This document shows, piece after piece, positions 63,827-64,000 of a DNA stretch of 64,000 nucleotides. Position 1 is the first letter of the stretch; every line of letters starts with the position of its first letter. This stretch comes from Arthrobacter dokdonellae (GTDB lineage: Bacteria; Actinomycetota; Actinomycetes; Actinomycetales; Micrococcaceae). The notes under the pieces are model-generated. The model did no database searches. It was given only the letters and a program-made list of their open reading frames with translations, and was not told where the DNA came from. Position numbers and translations under genes: made by a program. The DNA is taken from the NCBI RefSeq assembly GCF_003268655.1, contig NZ_CP029642.1, forward strand, positions 2,852,001 to 2,916,000, given 5' to 3'.

Positions 63827-64000
63827 ATGGCGGCACCGGAAGGATCGTTGGTAGTGGAGGGAAGGCCCACGGCGCAGCTGATCGCCGACCGGCTGCGGGA
63901 ACAAATTGTCCAGGGGATATTCCGCCCCGGCGAGCAGATTAACGAATCTGTCCTGGCAGGCAGGCTGAGCTCATCCAGGGGTCCTGTCCGTGAGGCGCTG
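63827..64000 (+). CDS. Second GntR-family regulator, 3-prime partial
   Basis: ATG 63827 with ribosome site GAGGG. The visible 58 residues (MAAPEGSLVVEGRPTAQLIA, RLREQIVQGIFRPGEQINES, GRLSSSRGPVREAL) are nearly the same as the start of the preceding GntR protein, so this is a tandem duplicate. The upstream 40 bp (CTAAGAAATGCAATCAACCC) are also partly duplicated. It is cut by the window edge. Confidence 0.9.
   Translation, partial: MAAPEGSLVVEGRPTAQLIADRLREQIVQGIFRPGEQINESVLAGRLSSSRGPVREAL

Noticed and set aside
1..64000. CRISPR array or cas genes
   Set aside because: No regularly spaced short repeats with unique spacers and no Cas motifs were found; the repeats present are att sites, IS ends and one 9-bp triplication.

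Overview
The window looks like a chromosomal piece of a high-GC actinobacterium of the Micrococcaceae, most likely an Arthrobacter or close relative. The grounds are GC-rich codon use, two GH91 inulin-fructotransferase-type genes (a family best known from Arthrobacter), Tat and lipobox signals of actinobacterial type, and many TetR, GntR and HxlR regulators. Genus is an inference; there is no rRNA or other marker gene here.

Positions 1 to about 35000 are an accretion island. A 37-bp stretch identical or nearly identical to the 3-prime end of a tRNA gene (T-arm, acceptor strand, CCA) occurs four times in direct orientation, with cores at 5970, 10819, 24135 and 32664. Each core is flanked on both sides by the same element-derived arms, carrying TCACGTTTT direct repeats that look like integrase arm sites. 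The four copies cut the island into modules: (Z) 1-5450, a caspase-FGE protein, a divergent GTP cyclohydrolase I, a frameshifted P-loop kinase, a beta-helix membrane protein and a broken HigBA pair; (A) 6430-10310, a PD-(D/E)XK nuclease, two membrane proteins and an unknown protein; (B) 11100-23940, an IS, its small non-autonomous relative and a complete inulin/difructose-anhydride operon; (C) 24410-32220, a methyltransferase, two HEPN-like (Abi-type) proteins, AraC/VOC and ArsR/AHSA1 pairs and an antitoxin remnant; (D) from 32960, a short excisionase gene and a tyrosine integrase whose N-terminus is cut by an amber codon. Only the last copy still has xis and int. Copy 1 keeps the first codons of xis.

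From about 35000 to 47000 there are small stress and detoxification units: HxlR, thioesterase, MFS exporter, VOC protein, SDR, old yellow enzyme, two paralogous TetR regulators, a dihydrolipoamide-dehydrogenase-type flavoprotein, and two paralogous alpha/beta hydrolases around a quinone-oxidoreductase-type gene. The stretch ends in a truncated gene and about 1 kb of degraded sequence.

From 47650 to the right edge lies a catabolic block. A minus-strand run encodes alcohol dehydrogenase, aspartase, hydroxyacid dehydrogenase, tartrate/malate-type dehydrogenase, aldehyde dehydrogenase, FAD amine oxidase and a HAD hydrolase. A divergent plus-strand run encodes a polar-amino-acid ABC transporter, a sarcosine/N-methyltryptophan-oxidase-like enzyme, a GABA-type aminotransferase, succinate-semialdehyde-type dehydrogenase and GntR regulators. 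Three copies of an operator built on TGTTGACAATC link the two runs. The set fits uptake and oxidation of an amine or omega-amino acid to the succinate/malate level.

The points most worth following up are the four-copy att array, the caspase-FGE/FolE-like/kinase cassette, the Tat signal peptide severed from a GH91 enzyme that also lacks both expected catalytic residues, and the nested IS/MITE insertion sharing the target AGCCC.
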